Source: an uncultured Tepidimonas sp. | Lineage (GTDB): Bacteria > Pseudomonadota > Gammaproteobacteria > Burkholderiales > Burkholderiaceae_C | Direction: 5' to 3' | Assembly: GCA_937949455.1 (NCBI GenBank) | Contig: CALEDU010000049.1 | Span: 1-7,293 of the forward strand | DNA: 7,293 nucleotides | In this document: one piece after another, positions 6,227 to 7,293 of the stretch | How positions within the stretch are numbered: the stretch's first letter is position 1 | How the letters are laid out: each line of letters opens with the position of its first letter | Notes under the pieces: generated by a model | Told to the model about the DNA's origin: nothing | Databases searched by the model: none | Seen by the model: only the letters and a program-made list of their open reading frames with translations | Made by a program: the position numbers and the translations under genes

Positions 6227-7293
6227 CGGCCTCCTGTGGCGCAGCCGGCTCGGCCTTGCGGTCTTTTTTGGGCAGCGGCAGGATGTCGAGCTTGATCTTC
6301 GGCTCGTTGCCATCGGGCGTATCGACATCCACCGTCAAGCGCCCACCCTCGACCAGCCGACCAAACAGCAGCTCGTCGGCCAGCGCGCGCCGGATCGTAT
6401 CTTGGATGAGGCGCTGCATCGGACGCGCGCCCATCAACGGATCGAACCCCTTCTTCGCCAGATGCTTGCGCAGCGCGTCGGTGAAGGTAACCTCGACCTT
6501 CTTCTCGGCCAGTTGCTGTTCCAGCTGCAACAGGAATTTGTCCACCACGCGCAGGATGACCTGTTCATCCAACGGCTTGAAGCTGACGATGGCGTCCAGC
6601 CGGTTGCGGAACTCTGGCGTGAACAAGCGTTTGATGTCGGCCATCTCGTCACCAGCTTGGCGCTGCGTCGTGAAGCCGATGGTGGATTTGTTCATCGTCT
6701 CGGCGCCCGCATTGGTCGTCATGATGATGATGACGTTGCGGAAATCAGCCTTGCGTCCGTTGTTGTCGGTGAGCGTGCCGTGGTCCATGACCTGCAGCAG
6801 CACATTGAAGATGTCCGGGTGGGCCTTCTCGATCTCGTCGAGCAGCAGCACGCAGTGCGGCTTCTTGGTGACGGCTTCGGTCAACAGACCGCCCTGGTCG
6901 AAGCCGACATAGCCCGGCGGCGCGCCGATCAGGCGACTGACCGCATGGCGCTCCATGTACTCCGACATGTCGAAGCGAATCAGCTCGATACCCAGAATGT
7001 AGGCGAGTTGCCGGGCCGCTTCGGTCTTGCCAACGCCCGTGGGACCGCTGAACAGGAACGCCCCGATCGGTTTGTCGGGTTTGCCCAAGCCCGAGCGCGC
7101 CATCTTGACGGAGGAAGCCAACACCTCCAGCGCCGTGTCCTGGCCAAACACCACAGACTTGAGGTCGCGCTCCAGATTTTGCAGCTTGCCGCGGTCGTCG
7201 CTGGAGACACTGGCCGGCGGAATGCGAGCGATTTTGGCCACGATTTCTTCGATCTCGGCCTTGCCAATGGTCTTTTTGCGCTTGGACGGCGCT
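6216..7293 (-). CDS. clpA: ATP-dependent Clp protease ATP-binding subunit ClpA, C-terminal half (cut by the right edge)
   Basis: ClpA is the AAA+ unfoldase that feeds substrates, including N-degron proteins delivered by ClpS, to the ClpP peptidase. The window shows 358 residues and the stop; the frame stays open to the edge, so the N-domain and first AAA+ module lie outside (E. coli ClpA is about 758 residues). The GTG at 7239-7241 is internal, not the start. In fragment numbering: the linker APSKRKKTIGKAEIEEIVAKI leads into the second AAA+ module. Walker A is GPTGVGKT 83-90; pore loop GYVG 127-130; Walker B VLLLDE 148-153; sensor-1 region MTTNAG with N194. The ClpP-docking loop is IGF at 205-207, FRNR (228-231) holds the arginine finger, and the sensor-2 motif is GARPM with R290. 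The tail is charged and Ala/Pro-rich. A ClpB identity is unlikely because ClpB lacks the ClpP-docking loop. Confidence 0.96.
   Translation of the reverse strand, partial: APSKRKKTIGKAEIEEIVAKIARIPPASVSSDDRGKLQNLERDLKSVVFGQDTALEVLASSVKMARSGLGKPDKPIGAFLFSGPTGVGKTEAARQLAYILGIELIRFDMSEYMERHAVSRLIGAPPGYVGFDQGGLLTEAVTKKPHCVLLLDEIEKAHPDIFNVLLQVMDHGTLTDNNGRKADFRNVIIIMTTNAGAETMNKSTIGFTTQRQAGDEMADIKRLFTPEFRNRLDAIVSFKPLDEQVILRVVDKFLLQLEQQLAEKKVEVTFTDALRKHLAKKGFDPLMGARPMQRLIQDTIRRALADELLFGRLVEGGRLTVDVDTPDGNEPKIKLDILPLPKKDRKAEPAAPQEAVTD

Noticed and set aside
6717..6733. Short ATG/ATC triplet repeat
   Set aside because: It encodes the hydrophobic sensor-1 strand (VIIIMTT) of ClpA and is explained by the protein sequence.
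6256..6912. 218-residue Ser-rich plus-strand open frame inside clpA
   Set aside because: It is the antisense of the highly conserved second AAA+ module; the Ser/Arg-rich composition is a shadow effect.
7239..7241. GTG as the start of a short 341-residue Clp protein
   Set aside because: The frame continues open to the window edge with ClpA-like linker sequence upstream of it, so this Val codon is internal.

Overview
This is ordinary housekeeping DNA from a GC-rich bacterium, most likely a betaproteobacterium of the order Burkholderiales (Comamonadaceae-like). That placement is inferred from the high GC content, the protein sequences and the tight yebC-purD-hemF order; I cannot name a genus. 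Six protein genes fill almost the whole window, two of them cut by its edges. I see no rRNA, tRNA, CRISPR array, insertion sequence, prophage or other sign of mobile DNA.

Region 1 (about 1-2382, minus strand) is a compact operon read from right to left. yebC encodes a ribosome-associated translation factor or regulator. Its stop overlaps the purD start by 4 bases (ATGA). purD encodes GAR synthetase of purine synthesis. After a 50-base gap holding a perfect 8-bp GC-rich stem-loop comes hemF, the oxygen-dependent coproporphyrinogen III oxidase of haem synthesis, which runs off the left edge.

Region 2 (2383-4084) starts with a 105-base divergent promoter region shared by yebC and a plus-strand gene for a YjgR/DUF853 HerA-like P-loop ATPase. 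This gene converges on sbcB across a 58-base gap.

Region 3 (4085-6226) holds two divergent DNA-maintenance genes. sbcB (exonuclease I, minus) and an Ada-C-type O6-methylguanine-DNA methyltransferase gene (plus) are separated by 87 bases. sbcB begins with GTG, has no visible Shine-Dalgarno sequence, and a -10-like hexamer lies exactly six bases upstream of the GTG. This suggests, but does not prove, a leaderless mRNA.

Region 4 (6216-7293, minus) is the C-terminal half of ClpA, the AAA+ unfoldase of ClpAP. Its 3' end overlaps the 3' end of the methyltransferase gene by 11 bases, tail to tail.

I found no convincing new biological system. The items worth a second look are small: the purD-hemF stem-loop, the unusual sbcB start region, repeats in the two divergent promoter regions, and the clpA/ogt tail overlap.
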